The notes under the pieces: model-generated
Databases searched by the model: none
What the model was told of the DNA's origin: nothing
What the model saw: the letters and a program-made list of their open reading frames with translations, nothing else
Shown: positions 46,325 to 58,490 of the stretch, one piece after another
How the letters are laid out: every line of letters begins with the position of its first letter
How positions within the stretch are numbered: position 1 is the stretch's first letter
Position numbers and translations under genes: made by a program
DNA from: Lycorma delicatula
Lineage: Eukaryota; Arthropoda; Insecta; Hemiptera; Fulgoridae
DNA length: 64,000 nt
Direction of reading: 5' to 3'
Assembly: GCF_047948215.1 (NCBI RefSeq)
Contig: NC_134463.1
Coordinates: forward strand, 98,298,657 to 98,362,656

Positions 46325-47570
46325 GTAAACTTTTATACACAACAAATTGAGTGGTGTATAAATCTAACTATGGCCGCGCCTTCGAAAAAATAGCGTATTT
46401 AGAGCATACAAACATATTATGAAAATGGTCAGTCCATAAAAGAAATGCATCGTAAAATTCCTAACTTTTTCTGGAGCTTTTTATCGTTCATCTGAACAAA
46501 GAGATCGAGACTTAATGAAAATATTTGAAAATACTGGATCTGTTCACAACAAACTTCACTGAAAGAGGCCTTAAGTTCACGTTGTGATGATAACATTGCT
46601 CTTGTAATGAGAAAGTGTCGCAAAAGAGCCATCAAATAAGTTTCCCGGTGATCTCAAGAACTACATATTCCACGGAACACTTTATGGATAATTTCAAAAA
46701 GGGTTTGCATTTACACGCATACAAAATGCAGCTGAATCAAGAGTTGACCGTGACAGACCGTGAGGAATTCTGTTATTTGGATATTACAGAAAAAAGCAAA
46801 TATTCACTTTTTGTGCATAAAATCACTTTTAACAATGAGGGTCTTTTCTCGTTAAACGGTACAGTTAATAAACAAGACTGTCGAATTTCTGGGGAAGAAA
46901 ATCTTTGAATAATTGACGAAGGATCGCCTTTTTCGCAAAATTATACGGTTTGGTGCGGTTTAGGTCTGGAGAAATCGTCGACCCATTTTTATTTGAAGAC
47001 AATCCTGTTACCGTGAATACATTATATGAATATAAACGAATACGTTATAATGAGATGTCATACATGTAATTGAGGCCATACAAAGGTATAGTCTCAATTA
47101 CATGAAATTAACACGATTGATATTTATTTCCAACAAGATGGCGCTACATGTCACAACACGAGAAAACATCCTGTTACTGGCACTAGATTGCTTGGAAGTG
47201 TTATCTCATGAAATAGTGATGTTAACTGCCGCAAAGATCTTACGACCTGACTCCTTTTAGACTTTTGTCTTTAGAGTTAGCTGAAATGTAAAGTTTATAC
47301 TAATAATCCAGCAAACATTTTATTCCTAAAAGATCATCCGAGCAACTATAAGGGAGATTGAAGTTCCCGTGCTCGAAAATATCGTACGAAATTTTAATTT
47401 TCTCATCGATGCCTGCCAATTTAGTCAGTGGTGGACATTTAAACGATATTATCTTTCACGTTTAATTGTAGCCAGTATTACTTTAATTTTAAATAGAAAA
47501 ACCCGAAATATTTCATACATTTTAATTTTTTATACACAAACAAAATCCTAAAACCATTTTTGGAACACTT
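46325..47570 (+). pseudogene. Tc1/mariner-superfamily transposase relic (rosa-like, about DD41D), near full length
   Basis: Collinear traces in changing frames run through the region: IQTYYENGQSIKEMHRKI (about 46398-46455), DDNIALVMRKC (46586-46618), SQELHIPRNTLW (about 46650-46687), KKGLHLHAYKMQLNQELTV (46697-46752), LNGTVNKQDCRISGEENL (46854-46907) and YTVWCGL (about 46944-46965). FQQDGATCH has Asp at 47137-47139. DVN.. is followed by a DLTP..DF block with Asp at about 47260, then VYTNNPANI (about 47292-47320). These Asp are 41 codons apart on the direct count. Stops and frameshifts are frequent. The C-terminal 'HLPDIIFHT'-like end decays by about 47545. Confidence 0.87.
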
Positions 47571-47767
47571 AATATTTTTATGATGTTTAATTAGAGATTA
47601 ATATTAAGAACACATTATAATTGCATTAAAAATCTGTAAATGTGATTAGTTTGATTTATTCTAAGGAAAAAATAAAATTATTTTTTCTTTTTTATTCTTA
47701 GATATTTTTCAAACGATACTACTAATTGACTAAGTCAAGTTATGTTTTATTTGAATTTTTAGCTATG
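47571..47767. other. AT-rich spacer
   Basis: Nothing recognised. Confidence 0.5.
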
Positions 47768-47846
47768 AAAAATACTATGTCTGACTGGGGTTCAAACCCA
47801 GGACCTTCAGATGAAGACGGAGGCCCTACCTCTCCGCCACGGAGAT
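47768..47846 (-). mobile_element. SINE family B head fragment (tRNA-like)
   Basis: In reverse, 'ctccgtggcggagaggtaggg' (A-box region) and GGTTTGAACCC (B-box form) are spaced as in a tRNA. No tail follows. It lacks a pairing acceptor stem, so I read it as a SINE head rather than a tRNA gene. Confidence 0.7.
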
Positions 47847-47849
47847 TTT

Positions 47850-48163
47850 TATTTTGACCAGAATTTTACCTCGCTTATTTAAATACTTCTTTAACCGAGT
47901 CTCGATGGAACTCTAAAATAATATTTCAGTCTGTTTTAGAGAATTGAATTTTTTTTATTGTAAAAATAAAAGATAAAATGGCATAAGTGTGTTTTCGAAG
48001 ATATATTTGTAATAATTCTTTTTTTCAAATTTTAACGTATAAAATTCAGTTTCCGATCTATGGTATTTATATCTGTTGCTATCTTTATTTATTTTCAATA
48101 TAAAAAACTGTGATATCGGTATATCACCAACATTAATGTCAGTAGGTTGTTTAGTACCGTCTT
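47850..48163. other. AT-rich spacer
   Basis: Nothing recognised up to the duplication that flanks the next LINE. Confidence 0.5.
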
Positions 48164-48175
48164 ATCAAAGTCCTT

Positions 48176-48666
48176 GTAAGAGAGTACAAGAAGATTATGG
48201 ACAATCGAAACCTACCGATACATGAGGACATTGAGGATGCCAGTCATGGTCGCTTTCGATCTAGAAACCCACCTATCAAAACAGCAATTGCTGCCACAGA
48301 GGACGGATTTAACCTGACTAACGCCTGGCGTCAAGAATGGACCACAAAGCAGAATAACCAAATCCCATGTATTACTCAAAGACCGCCGGGTTTTGACTTG
48401 CTACGTAAGACATGGTGAACGCTAAACAGAATACGAACTCAGCACGATAGGTGCGCCTATTTCCTGTATAAATGGGGTAAAACACCGACGCCCCTTTGTG
48501 AAAATCAAACTGTTAAACACATCAGAGAAGTTTGTCCTAGGACAACTTATGAAGGGAATCCTGAAGATTTCTTGATGGCGACTCCAGAATCAGTAGCTTA
48601 TATTAATTTGTTAAATCTTTGTTTGTAAATGGTGTTGTGTTGTGGTACCATACGCGAAATAAATAA
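48176..48666 (+). mobile_element. 5'-truncated non-LTR retrotransposon copy with target-site duplication
   Basis: Flanked by the 12-bp repeat ATCAAAGTCCTT at 48164-48175 and 48667-48678, so both ends are exact. The element holds only the end of the RT protein and a short 3' untranslated region that finishes 'gcgaaataaataa'. It inserted by target-primed reverse transcription with early stop of cDNA synthesis. Confidence 0.92.
48197..48628 (+). pseudogene. Non-LTR reverse transcriptase C-terminal end
   Basis: One frame spans the copy with a single in-frame TGA at 48416-48418. Before it come GFNLTNAWRQEW and PPGFDLLRKTW. After it come LNRIRTQHDRCAYFLYKWG, TPLCENQTVKHIREVCP and FLMATPESVAYINLLNL. 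The 'LNR.RT.H.RC....KWG' and 'C...QT..HI...CP' patterns are the usual C-terminal RT finger region of arthropod LINEs that end this way. The first part of the CxC pair appears shortened. The RT core is absent because of truncation. Confidence 0.88.
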
Positions 48667-48678
48667 ATCAAAGTCCTT

Positions 48679-50583
48679 TCTGCATGTCGATCAATGCTAG
48701 TATAATTCAACAGAATCTGTTATTGAAACTTATAAAGATCTCACCCGTTAAATTTCAATCGTTTTTTCTTCTGTTTTGTAGTTTTATTCGGGTAAAAGTA
48801 TTAGATACAGTTTTGAGTACTATAATCTATATGATTTTAAAACAATCAGAATTTTTTAACAAGTAGGACATGCTAAAAAAGGCATGACCCACTTTTAAAT
48901 TTCTGGGATCTCTATTTTTTTTAAATATACTTTTTTAAGTATGTATTTATGAACTGTTGAATCTAATACACCGAGTACGATTCCCTTTATGAAAATTAAA
49001 TATTTTTAGGAATGTTGAACTGCGTTTTAAAAAAAATTCAAATATAGATATAAACTGCATGCCTTAAAACTGATATATTATTACTAATGAAACAATTTAA
49101 TAGCATAGTTACATATTTTATTTAAAATACAATTTAAATTTATTAATAAAGAAAAGCCAAGTCTTTTAAGCAATTATTATAAGCCATTAAATTTTTTAAC
49201 ATCTAGTATAATAATATTATTTAATTTTATTTATTTATTTATTTATTTTTTTAATAAAAATGAATAAAATTTAATCTCTTTGTAAAAATTAAGTTATTTG
49301 TTGGATGGTTTATGTTATCTGAAGTGTTTCAAATTAAGATAATCAGAATAAGACTTTAAATATTTAATTACAAATATTTAATATAACACGTGGTGGTACA
49401 ATTTTCAAGGCTATACCGCTATACTATTTGATTAATAACACAGCCTATTGTTATGAAGTAAATAAAATAGTTCCGTCGATTAATCATTTATAATAACGTT
49501 ATAAAGTATAATTCTTTACGTAAATTTAAACGGAACGTAAAATGAAATATATATCCTTGGCTTAAACCAAGTTACAAGTTACCAACTTATAATGTATAAG
49601 TCGAATGATGTAGGAACATTACGAGTCAGCTGAGTTGTATCCTTTTTATAAAAAATGAAGTAAATAAATACAAAAAATTATTAATTATTACAAATTTATC
49701 TAATTTCCTCAACGAAGTAAATTGTAGTCCAGTGTTCGCTATGAGTGGTGAACAATAATTCAGGAATAGGTGTCCTGCTGGCTACTGTTCTCTTCCTAAA
49801 TTGTTTATGTGAGGCCTATATGAGGTGATTTCTAATCTTTAGAATGGCAAAAACAGCCTATCAATAATCCTGTTTCAGTTATTTTCATATTTGCAGCTGA
49901 TTAAGTTTTTTTTTTTTTTTATTGAGATATTATACGTAACGAAATAAATCTGTCTTTAATTCTTGCTTTTTACACAAAATTTGTCTCTTGTTAATTAATT
50001 TGAATGATTACTGGCTTTAGTAAAACGATAAAATATTATTAATCAATAAATTTAAAAATAGTTTTCTAAATAATATTTCCTTTTCTAGTTCGAGCAGAAC
50101 TACGGTACAAAATAAGCTATTTCCCGTGGAAAGTAATTTAATGTTACCGTATGTTCCAGTTATATAATCGACAGAACTGACCAGGTTGTACATCCTAACA
50201 GAAGGACAGTTTTCTAAAATTTAAAATAAATATATGTTTAAAAAAATTATTGTTTTAAATTTATATCAGAAGATTTGATCTATATTATAATTACATTATG
50301 TCTTTTCCATTGTGTTTGAAGTTTAATAATCAGCATCATAAAGATTGTAAACTTTCATGAACGGTTCCTTATTTCCTTTTCTTATGTTTTTGCTGATCAT
50401 TTTTGAAATTTTATCTCATTTTATCACTGAAATTTTCCTTTAAAATAACAGATGAAAATTAAATAAAGTTTTCCTTTTTTATTACTTTTACCGTGACAAT
50501 TTTACGCACATGTGAAACAAGCAAAAAAAGGATTTTTTAAAAATATAACCTCGAAAAATTTGAATGATTAACGATCAATTTGC
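48679..50583. other. AT-rich DNA; (TTTA)n tract near 49229
   Basis: No gene recognised. A (TTTA)n run lies at about 49226-49247. Confidence 0.5.
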
Positions 50584-50747
50584 CGATATCCGTGACGGAG
50601 TGGTAGATTCTTTCATCCAGAGGTCCCAGGTTTGATTCCCGATCAGGAATAGAATTTTTCATACGTTACAAAATTTCCATTTCTTATTTCAACGGCACAA
50701 GTTTCGAGTTTATACACTGGATTAATCATCAAAAAAAAAATAAAATC
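50584..50747 (+). mobile_element. SINE family B2 copy
   Basis: Head 'tccgtgacggagtggtag' (A-box form GAGTGGTAG), B-box form GGTTTGATTCC (50630-50640), body 'agaatttttcatacgttacaaaatttcc' and an A-rich end. Confidence 0.85.
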
Positions 50748-50842
50748 CTGCTGTCGGCTACCTTTCAAATTATAACATTTTAGTCGGGAATAATAATTCA
50801 AAAAAAAGAAAGAGAATTTGGAAAATTAAAATGTTCATTTTT

Positions 50843-51200
50843 ACTTCCTTGTACGAGTGAAGGAAGTATTGTGATCGCGAAAAATTTCAGTTTTCAGATT
50901 TCAACGGAAATATACATTTTGACCATCTCTGAATCCATTTTGACTAGTTTCGGCGTGATGTCTGTACGTATATACCTAGCATAACTCAAAAACTATTGGC
51001 CGTAGGTTGTTGAAATTTTGGATTTAGGACTGTCATCTAGTTGTTTCAAAAATAAGAATAAAACAACAAAAAATATGAAAAAATATCAGAAGTTATTAAT
51101 GACATAAAATTTTATGTACTTTCCATTTTAAAAGTATATGTATATGTGTAATTTAATAGGCGTACAAAGAAGTCATGTGGTGTCCACATCAGACTTTAAT
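50843..51200 (-). repeat. Interspersed repeat family C, copy 2
   Basis: The inverted counterpart of 11550-12190. It starts with the hairpin ACTTCCTT (50843-50850) and AAGGAAGT (50860-50867), then 'attgtgatcgcgaaaaatttcagtttt', 'gcataactcaaaaactattgg' and 'gtggtgtccacatcagac' near its end. Confidence 0.7.
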
Positions 51201-52116
51201 AAGGTGAATAAGATAATTCTCTTTACAAAAAATAAGAAAAAAGGAAAAAGAGAAATAAAAGAGAATAGGAGAAATAAGTATAGGTAAGTGAATATTTTAT
51301 TTCTTGCCTCTAATATGAACTTCGGTTTGATTTCGTATAGTTGAAGAAAAGCTGTTAAAATATAAGCGCATCTGAGAGTTAAAACGCGTCATATATAAAC
51401 AGGCTATTACATTCAGATATATTTATTTATTAAAAAGCTTTATATGAAATGAATCTAATACTTTCTCATTTAATTTGGTTGTTTTGTAATCCACTTAAAT
51501 AAACCGCATATTACAGCTACCCATCTTCGATTGCATTACACAATTAAAATACAGATACACCAATTACCTCTTTTTAAATCTCATTTTTAATTCAAATAAC
51601 ACGTGCGTAATACTCTTCAAAAAACATTTCAATATCACTAGTAGTTGTTCTGGTAAAATACAAAATTAGTTTCTGGTGCTGAAAAATGTTACTCCGTCAT
51701 TGTCTTTTTTAAAGATTTCAACGAATTTTCCCCCAAAAAATTCACTTTTATATTTTTCTATTATATTTTAATGAAATTATTAGAATAAAAAAATTATGAT
51801 GATAAATATAATCCCAATTTCGAGGCTCTAGAGATGCCTGTTTCTATAATCTGTATAATCAGTTAAATAAAACAAAATATTTCTCTATGTTTTTGCAAAC
51901 TTTCGCTTAAAATGTAACTACGCTCATCCAATTTTAATTATTCGAAATTTACTTTTGTATTTATTTAACTTTTAAAAGTTAAGTTTTTAAAAGGTAAGCT
52001 AAATTTATCGAAATAACTCTAGAATTAAATATAAAATATCCATAAACTGTGAGTTTGTTGTATTTTAAAACATTTTTTTTTCGTTTAATATTACATTAAC
52101 TATATTATATTCTATA
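51201..52116. other. AT-rich DNA; possible hAT-like repeat tail near 51640
   Basis: A 50-base stretch near 51645-51695 ('ggtaaaatacaaaattagtttctggtgctgaaaaatg') resembles the right end of the repeat at 53728-54318, same strand. Otherwise nothing recognised. Confidence 0.4.
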
Positions 52117-52607
52117 CAGAGAAGTGCAATTGAAAATTTCCCAGTACCAGAACATTTGATTTTGTACTCTGATTCGTTTTGTAGAGTAGAATTCAAGAAT
52201 TTAATCCACAGCTACAGGCGGCTACAAGAAGATTTTATGAAAAATACAAATTTATTTCAATCTTTACTTTGATAAGAAGCAAAAATTATATTTTTCAATT
52301 CAAATTTTAACTTTTTTCGTGAATTAGATTTTTAACGACTTTTTTCCGCCATTTGCCTACGGATATACAAAAGCAAGGACCATTTTCGTGAGGTCTGATT
52401 TTTATAATTTAGAGCAGTGTCCTTCGTCACGCACCATTTAAGGAAGCGATAAGATCTTTCATTAAGAGATATGATATCACTGAATACGTAATGTTAAAAT
52501 AACTTAGGCCATACTTTAAGTTAAAACAAATTCTACGTGAAAGGAAAATTTTTCATTTCCCCTAAAAAGCAGTACCAGAACGGCGTTTCGGGAGCAGTGC
52601 ACTTCTG
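52117..52607 (-). mobile_element. hAT-like non-autonomous element, copy 1
   Basis: Termini 'cagagaagtgca' (52117-52128) and 'tgcacttctg' (52598-52607) form a short inverted repeat. The interior is the reverse of 53728-54318: 'cggatatacaaaagcaaggaccattttcgtgagg' here matches inverted 'cacgaaaatggtccttgattttggatatccg' there. The flanking 8-mers 'attctata' and 'gttctcta' agree at 6 of 8 positions, as for an old hAT-type duplication. No transposase is encoded. Confidence 0.6.
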
Positions 52608-52629
52608 GTTCTCTAGGATAGAGAACCAT

Positions 52630-52929
52630 AACCCACCGGGTTGGTCTAGTGGTTAACGTGTCTTCCCAAATCAGCTGATTTGGAAGTCGAGAGTTACAGC
52701 GTTCAAGTCCTAGTAAAGCCAGATATTTTTACATGGGTTTGAATACTAGATCGTGGATACCGGTGTTCTTTGGTGGTTGGGTTTTCAATTAACCACACAT
52801 CTCAGGTACGGTCGAACTGAGAATGTACAAGACTACACTTCATTTACACTCATACATATCATCCTCATTCATCCTCTGAAGAATTATCTAAACGGTAGTT
52901 ACCGGAGGCTAAACAGGAAAAAGAAAGAA
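52630..52929 (+). mobile_element. SINE family A, full length, with target-site duplication
   Basis: A complete copy with A-box form TGGTCTAGTGG (52643-52653), B-box form GTTCAAGTCCT and the shared tail. The perfect 15-bp repeat AGGATAGAGAACCAT lies at 52615-52629 and 52930-52944. Very close to the copy at 1189, including the 'gagagttacagcg' variant. The open frame at 52753-53025 is a SINE shadow. Confidence 0.96.
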
Positions 52930-52944
52930 AGGATAGAGAACCAT

Positions 52945-53725
52945 GGTTCCCGCAATGTCAATTTATTAGCAATTTTAACTTTTTCCTTTGTTGTTAATTT
53001 AATAAAATCGGGCTATCCGTTCTGAAACATCGTAATCGAAAATCGTTGTTAGTGCAATGCAATTTTTTGTAGCAAACACAATACAACATAATACTATTGG
53101 ATTTGTTTGTAAAACGTTTTTGGAATATGTTTTTAAAGAAGAGTTATTAATAAATAGCTTTTGTTAAAGTTTTATAAAACAATTAATCGATTTTGTTGTT
53201 TGTTACAAAATAATAACAACAAACCTTTTTTTAGAAGTACAAATTATTTTACGTAGACAGAAGAATTAAGTATTATTTTGTGTCATAGGAGAAACCTGTT
53301 TATTTTAAAACATTACATACACGATACAAGAATTTTCCATTGTATGATTACTTAAACCAATTTAGTATTGTTAATAAAGAGGCAGTTAAATTGGAAAAAA
53401 AAACCTTTTTTATTACACTTTCTTTTAATACATTTTATACACCTTTATTATTTGTTTTTATTATCATGCACATTTAACCTTTCTACTATTAAACGTATTA
53501 TAATTATATAAATATTAATGACAATTCTTATATTACCAGGTAAGGAAATTTCTGTAGCACTAATTTTACGTAGAAGATAACAAAAATGCTTAATACATTA
53601 TAATTAATACTAATTTTTATTTTAACTAAAACTAGAAATGAATTAAAAGACATAATGACTGATATGAATTCAGTCCTGTAGAATAAATTCAATTTACATG
53701 CTCTTGATTACTTTTAAATTAAAAT
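52945..53725. other. AT-rich DNA without recognisable gene
   Basis: Nothing recognised. Confidence 0.5.
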
Positions 53726-53727
53726 CA

Positions 53728-54318
53728 GGGGTGCGCTGGTACCGGAACACCGTTCCAGTACTGGCTTTGAGGAAATAAAAAATTCTTTTAATTAAAATTA
53801 TTTTTAACTTAAAGTATACTAAAATAACTTAAGTTATGTTAACATTTAATATCCATTGTTATGTTTCTTAATGAAAGATAATTTTACACTTTCTTAAATG
53901 GATTCGTTAACAAATATTCATGAATTAAATAGATTTGTGGATATTAAAATGGTTTTGATTCCTAACCCTCACTTTACTTTTATTTTTATTGATTTGTTAT
54001 TAAAAAATTATGAGGCGATAAAAAATGTAATCAAATTGTAAAAACCACACCCCACGAAAATGGTCCTTGATTTTGGATATCCGTAGGTAAACGGTGACAA
54101 ACTAAGACATTAAAAATCTAATTCACGAAAAAGTAAAATATCTGACAAGAAACAAATAAGGCGTGCTTCTTATCAGTGTAAACATCGAGATGAATGAGTA
54201 TATTTTATATCAATTTCCTGTAATCAGCCGACTGTGGCAGTCGACCATTTTCTAGCGGTCTGTTATAATACAAAATTAAACGTTCAGGTGCTGGAAAATT
54301 TAAAAACGCACCCCTGAC
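53728..54318 (+). mobile_element. hAT-like non-autonomous element, copy 2
   Basis: Termini CAGGGGTGCG (53728-53737) and CGCACCCCTG (about 54308-54317) are perfect inverted repeats. The interior is non-coding and shares several blocks with 52117-52607 in inverse orientation. The flanking 8-mers 'attaaaat' and 'actgaaat' agree at 6 of 8 positions. The short termini starting CAG and the 8-bp duplication size suggest the hAT group. Confidence 0.68.
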
Positions 54319-54347
54319 TGAAATTTATCTATTTTTCAGGATAATAA

Positions 54348-54475
54348 AGGAAACGTCTCGGTCCTTTCATCCGGAATTCCCGGCTCGAATCCCGGTCAGG
54401 CATATCATTTTTCATACGCTACAAAATTTTAGTTTCATATTCCCATGCACAAGCTTCGAGGTAATCATTAATAAA
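54348..54475 (+). mobile_element. SINE family B2, 5'-truncated
   Basis: 'gtctcggtcctttcatccgg' and the B-box form GGCTCGAATCC (54382-54392) are followed by the body 'cattttcatacgctacaaaatttt' and 'cccatgcacaagcttcgag'. The A-box portion is missing. Confidence 0.8.
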
Positions 54476-55299
54476 ATATGTTAAGCTTTTTTGGTAAATT
54501 AATTCATTAGTAAAAAAAAAAATGCTAAAAATAAAGAGAAAGAAAGATGTTAAATGTTGAAATAGAATGAAATACTCTAGAAAGTACAGAATTTTGATAT
54601 TTAGTTATTAAAATTTCAAAGGACGGACGAAGTAAATAAGATATCAATAGCAGACTTTTGAAAAATTGACAGATTTTTTGTACAGAATAAATTTACTTTA
54701 ATTACATATAGACTTAATATTCTTAGAAAATTCTTTAAAATATTTTTATGCAGTAAAGCGCTTCATAGCAATAAAATATATATAATTGATAAATCAGCAA
54801 AATAAAAAAAAATTGTGAATGTAGAAATGTGGTTTTACAACATTACATTGAAGATAAGATGGCTTGATCAAGGAAATTATGAGGTATTAAAAGGAATCGA
54901 CTAAAAATACTGTATAAACGAAAATAAAACAGCAGATATCTCGGTTAGTGAATCTGGTTCAAGAAGGAAATATAAAAAGTAAATATACTAAAAGAAAAAA
55001 AAAAATTGGAATATATGTAGCAGATAATTAAGGATGTAAACTCTTTTACTTTTTAATCCTTTTACATGTTGTGACTAAAAATTAGCAAAATAGAAAGGAA
55101 GTTCATTTATAAAATAAGTCAGATACCTGAAGAAAAAAAAAATGTAATGTTCTGAGAAAAAATTAAATATAATATATTACAAAATTCTGATGAACATATT
55201 TGGTAAGTAAAAGAAAGGTTCAACGTAATAAATATAGAAAAACCCCTATAAATTCCTTGTTTTAATTTTTTATTTATTTATTACAACCAGTCTGATTTA
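54476..55299. other. AT-rich DNA without recognisable gene
   Basis: Nothing recognised. Confidence 0.5.
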
Positions 55300-55720
55300 T
55301 TTTATCCAAAAAAATGTAATGATTTCTGCGAGACTGTTAGTCTTTCACGCAAAAACAACTCGACCGATTGAGCTAAAATTTTGCATGAACATTGTTTTTA
55401 TACCTGGAAAAGACCTAAGATTATTTCCGTTACCAAACGTTTCAGTATTTAAAGATGGTAACCGTTTTTAACGGCTTGCGGTAACAACAAAATCATGTAT
55501 GTTCCTTGCCAATATTGAACTTTACTATGGCTAAATCTATGGTTAAATAGAATTCGGAAACCACTTGTAGTATTTGAAATTAAATTTTCTACAATTTTTT
55601 TTTCAGGTTCTCTTTTGGTTATCGAAAAAGGTAGCTTTAAAGGGACGACGGTATCCCTTTACTTTCAAGCGGCTCCATTTTCCACTTAAAACGGCTTTTT
55701 TGTTAAATAAGTCAGAAGGA
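55300..55720 (+). repeat. Probable interspersed non-coding repeat
   Basis: 'caactcgaccgattgagctaaaattttgcatgaac' and 'taaagggacgacggtatcccttta' have the wording of widespread non-coding insect repeats. No second copy could be aligned in the window, so this is weak. Confidence 0.35.
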
Positions 55721-56024
55721 CAGGCTCTCTAAGGAGCTGGTCTCCATTTAGAGTCAATACTTCTCGCACGGGCAACTATATATGGTTTGCTTCAGAGTCT
55801 CCTGTGGGAACAATCTGTATATATAAACTTCAGAGAGAAAAGCTGTAAAAATTGTCAACAAGTCCATTCTTTAGATTATATTATTCACAAACTGTTCCAC
55901 AAAAAAAAAGTTAAAAAGTAAAATAAAAAACAAAACGTAAAATAAGAAAACAAAAAAATTAAAAAAACGAGAACCGAATTCCGCTTGCCTTCTAGTGATG
56001 TTTGTCGGATAATTCTAAGAACAG

Positions 56025-56335
56025 TGTAAAATACTTTTTTTAACCGTATGAAGGACGAATAACCAGTTGTAACTACTATTTTTAACACCAAAGCTACAAT
56101 TCTGAAACCCTCATACTTCATAAAATTTTGAATTTGCTGACCAAACTGTTGCTCTGAAGAAATTACAATATACATACTTTTTATAAATTTTACAGGGTTT
56201 AATTGTTACTTATAAGTATTACTCTCGCATGCATAACGATAATGAACACAGTGGGGGTTCAGGGGACGGAGCCGTTTGGCTAGACGGGAAGGGGGAACCA
56301 AGCGAGCCCTGACCGACTAGTTATTATAATTTATT
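56025..56335 (+). repeat. Interspersed repeat family F, copy 2
   Basis: Parallel to 37840-38175: 'ccgtatgaaggacgaataaccagttgtaac', 'gctgaccaaactgttgctctgaagaaattacaat', 'cagtgggggttcagg' and 'ggctagacgggaagg..aagcgagccctgacc'. The open frame at 55885-56175 (minus) overlaps it and is not a gene. Confidence 0.72.
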
Positions 56336-57714
56336 GTTACAATGTTATTACGGTTCAACAGAATTTTATAATTGTAAAAACTAAAAATTAATAAAAATTA
56401 GACTTAATATTTTGATTAGATAATAACAAAATAAATAATCTACTTGTATTGTTTTGAGACCTTCACTAGTTAAGTGTATATTGAAAGTGGGCTCATTTAC
56501 CAAATAGCAACATCCTTTTAATTTCGCTTACATCGGTTTAAAGATAAATTAGAATAATGTTTGTTAATAAATACGTTTTTTAAACAAAACGACCTATGAA
56601 AAATAAAACCGATGTCAAATTAATTTTTGACATGCTAACTTAAATAAAGTAATTTATAATTAAAAAAATAAAAATATAGAATGTTATTGCGTAACCTTTG
56701 ATCAACGCAACTTTTTAATAAACGGAACATTCCTTCGATTTTTATACAAGAAAAAAAATGCTATTTTAAAAATAACTAAGATAACTTTTTTGTGCCATGA
56801 CTAATCGATCAAGAATTTTTGTTTAATATTTTCAAACTTATGCTTAGCATAATTCTGAACAATAATTTTTACATTCCTTTAGGTTTTAAGTGTTTTATTA
56901 TTTTATCAGATTTCGTGTTGTACATATTGATCTTACAAGTCAACTGCACATAATTTTTTTTTTGGTTTGGAGTTTCATTTTATATATAGGTTATATGTAA
57001 GATTATTTAAACTGTTTTTTTTTTTCATTTTTTATATTTTTATAGTGTTGTAAAATTGTGTGCCATTGACGTCCGTGATAAAATTACTTTTTTCTTTATT
57101 AGTAAAAAAAAATCAAGTTACGTGACTATTTTCTCTTCAATCACGCAATACTTTGTATAATGTAGATTTATTATATTTATATGCATACTATTATGAATTC
57201 ATTTTCGTTTAATTGGCATTGTATGGTTTTTTTTTAATATTATTACTTTAATAATTATTAAAATTATTATCTTGTAGTATTCATGGAATTACCCAGTACA
57301 TAAGTCTTTAATTTTATGAAGAAAAAGATTAAACGATAAATTAACGTTCGCAAATTATTATTTAAAATTCTCTGAGATAGTTTTAAGTTTCTGTAGTATT
57401 TTAAATTTTGTAAAAATTATGTAGTATTAAATATAGTAAGTCTTCAGAATAATAAATAATTAAAACAATTACCCATTTTTCTCTGTTCACAAAATTAACA
57501 TTTAAATTAAGTTGATTTTTTCAAATATGCCGCTAAGAAATTGACGTTGTTAACAATGAATTTCTTGTATTGTGTGTTTTCTATTACCCAGAACGTTCGG
57601 AAAGTTGCTGTGCACCGAAATTATGGACGTGCAACGACGAAACCTTTTTATTATTACTTTTTATTTTTATTTCATTATTTTACAGAAAAGTATATTAGAA
57701 TAACTGGAATAGTT
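56336..57714. other. AT-rich DNA without recognisable gene
   Basis: Nothing recognised. Confidence 0.5.
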
Positions 57715-58490
57715 TATAAAATATGTTGAAAATGACCTCTATCATCAATACAACACCGTACACGTTTCAATCTGTTTTCAAAACATTAACCGGCTGATGT
57801 ACTGGAATGTCTCGTACGTATGCCGTTATTCCTGTTTTTAATTCGTGAATCGTTCGTGGTCTGTTACAATAAACTGCTTGTTTCACTGTCCTCCATAAAA
57901 ACTAATCTGGGGGAATCAGATCGAGCGATCTTGCAAGCCAAAAACCCCTCGAAATGATTCGTTCACCAAAAATATTTCGTAAAAAAGTTATTAACCAGTT
58001 AGCTGAGAACACTTGACGCCATGAACAAACCGTGATTGGCATCCACTTTAGTTAACTGAGTAATGAAGTTTGTTAAAACAGCACAATAACGATAACTATC
58101 AATTGAATTTTCAAAAACATTTGGACCCGCAATGTGCGTTCTACTCGCACCGATCCAGATTCCAATTTTCTCTTCGTGTAAAGATTGTTCGTATAATTGG
58201 GATTATTTCGACCATAGCATCCGAAAAATCTAGCAGCTTCTGTTCGTTTACTTAGGTGGTTTTCCACTTCGAATAGCGGCTTCAACGGAGCCTATTACTC
58301 GAAACTTTTCGATAAAAGTTGGAACTGCATTGCGGTGAGGAACAGGAATATTTGGAAATTTTTTAGAAAATTTGCGCTTCATTAAATCTGTATATGAAAG
58401 ACCTGTTCAACAGAAAAATACGTTCCTCTGCCGAAAGAACCTTTACCTTTCTCGCAAATATTGATTTCGATAAACAAACAACACGAAATC
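57715..58490 (-). pseudogene. Tc1/mariner-superfamily transposase relic
   Basis: Traces on the minus strand from 58450 downward. An N-terminal VEQVFHI block is followed by 'FPNIPVPHRNAVPTF' and IGSVEAAIRSGKPP (about 58360-58250). KIGIWIGASRTHIAGPNVFE (about 58190-58115) parallels the 'VGVW.ALS...IVGP.FF' block. A LARSLDLIPPD trace near 57935-57910 would hold the last catalytic Asp, then QTTNDSRIKN and KRVRCCIDDRGHFQHIL at about 57775-57717. The first and second acidic blocks are lost. Multiple frameshifts and stops. Confidence 0.82.

Noticed and set aside
52753..53025. 90-codon open frame
   Set aside because: It lies mostly in a SINE A copy. The same peptide text appears antisense at 39402-39626 in another SINE, so it is a repeat translation.
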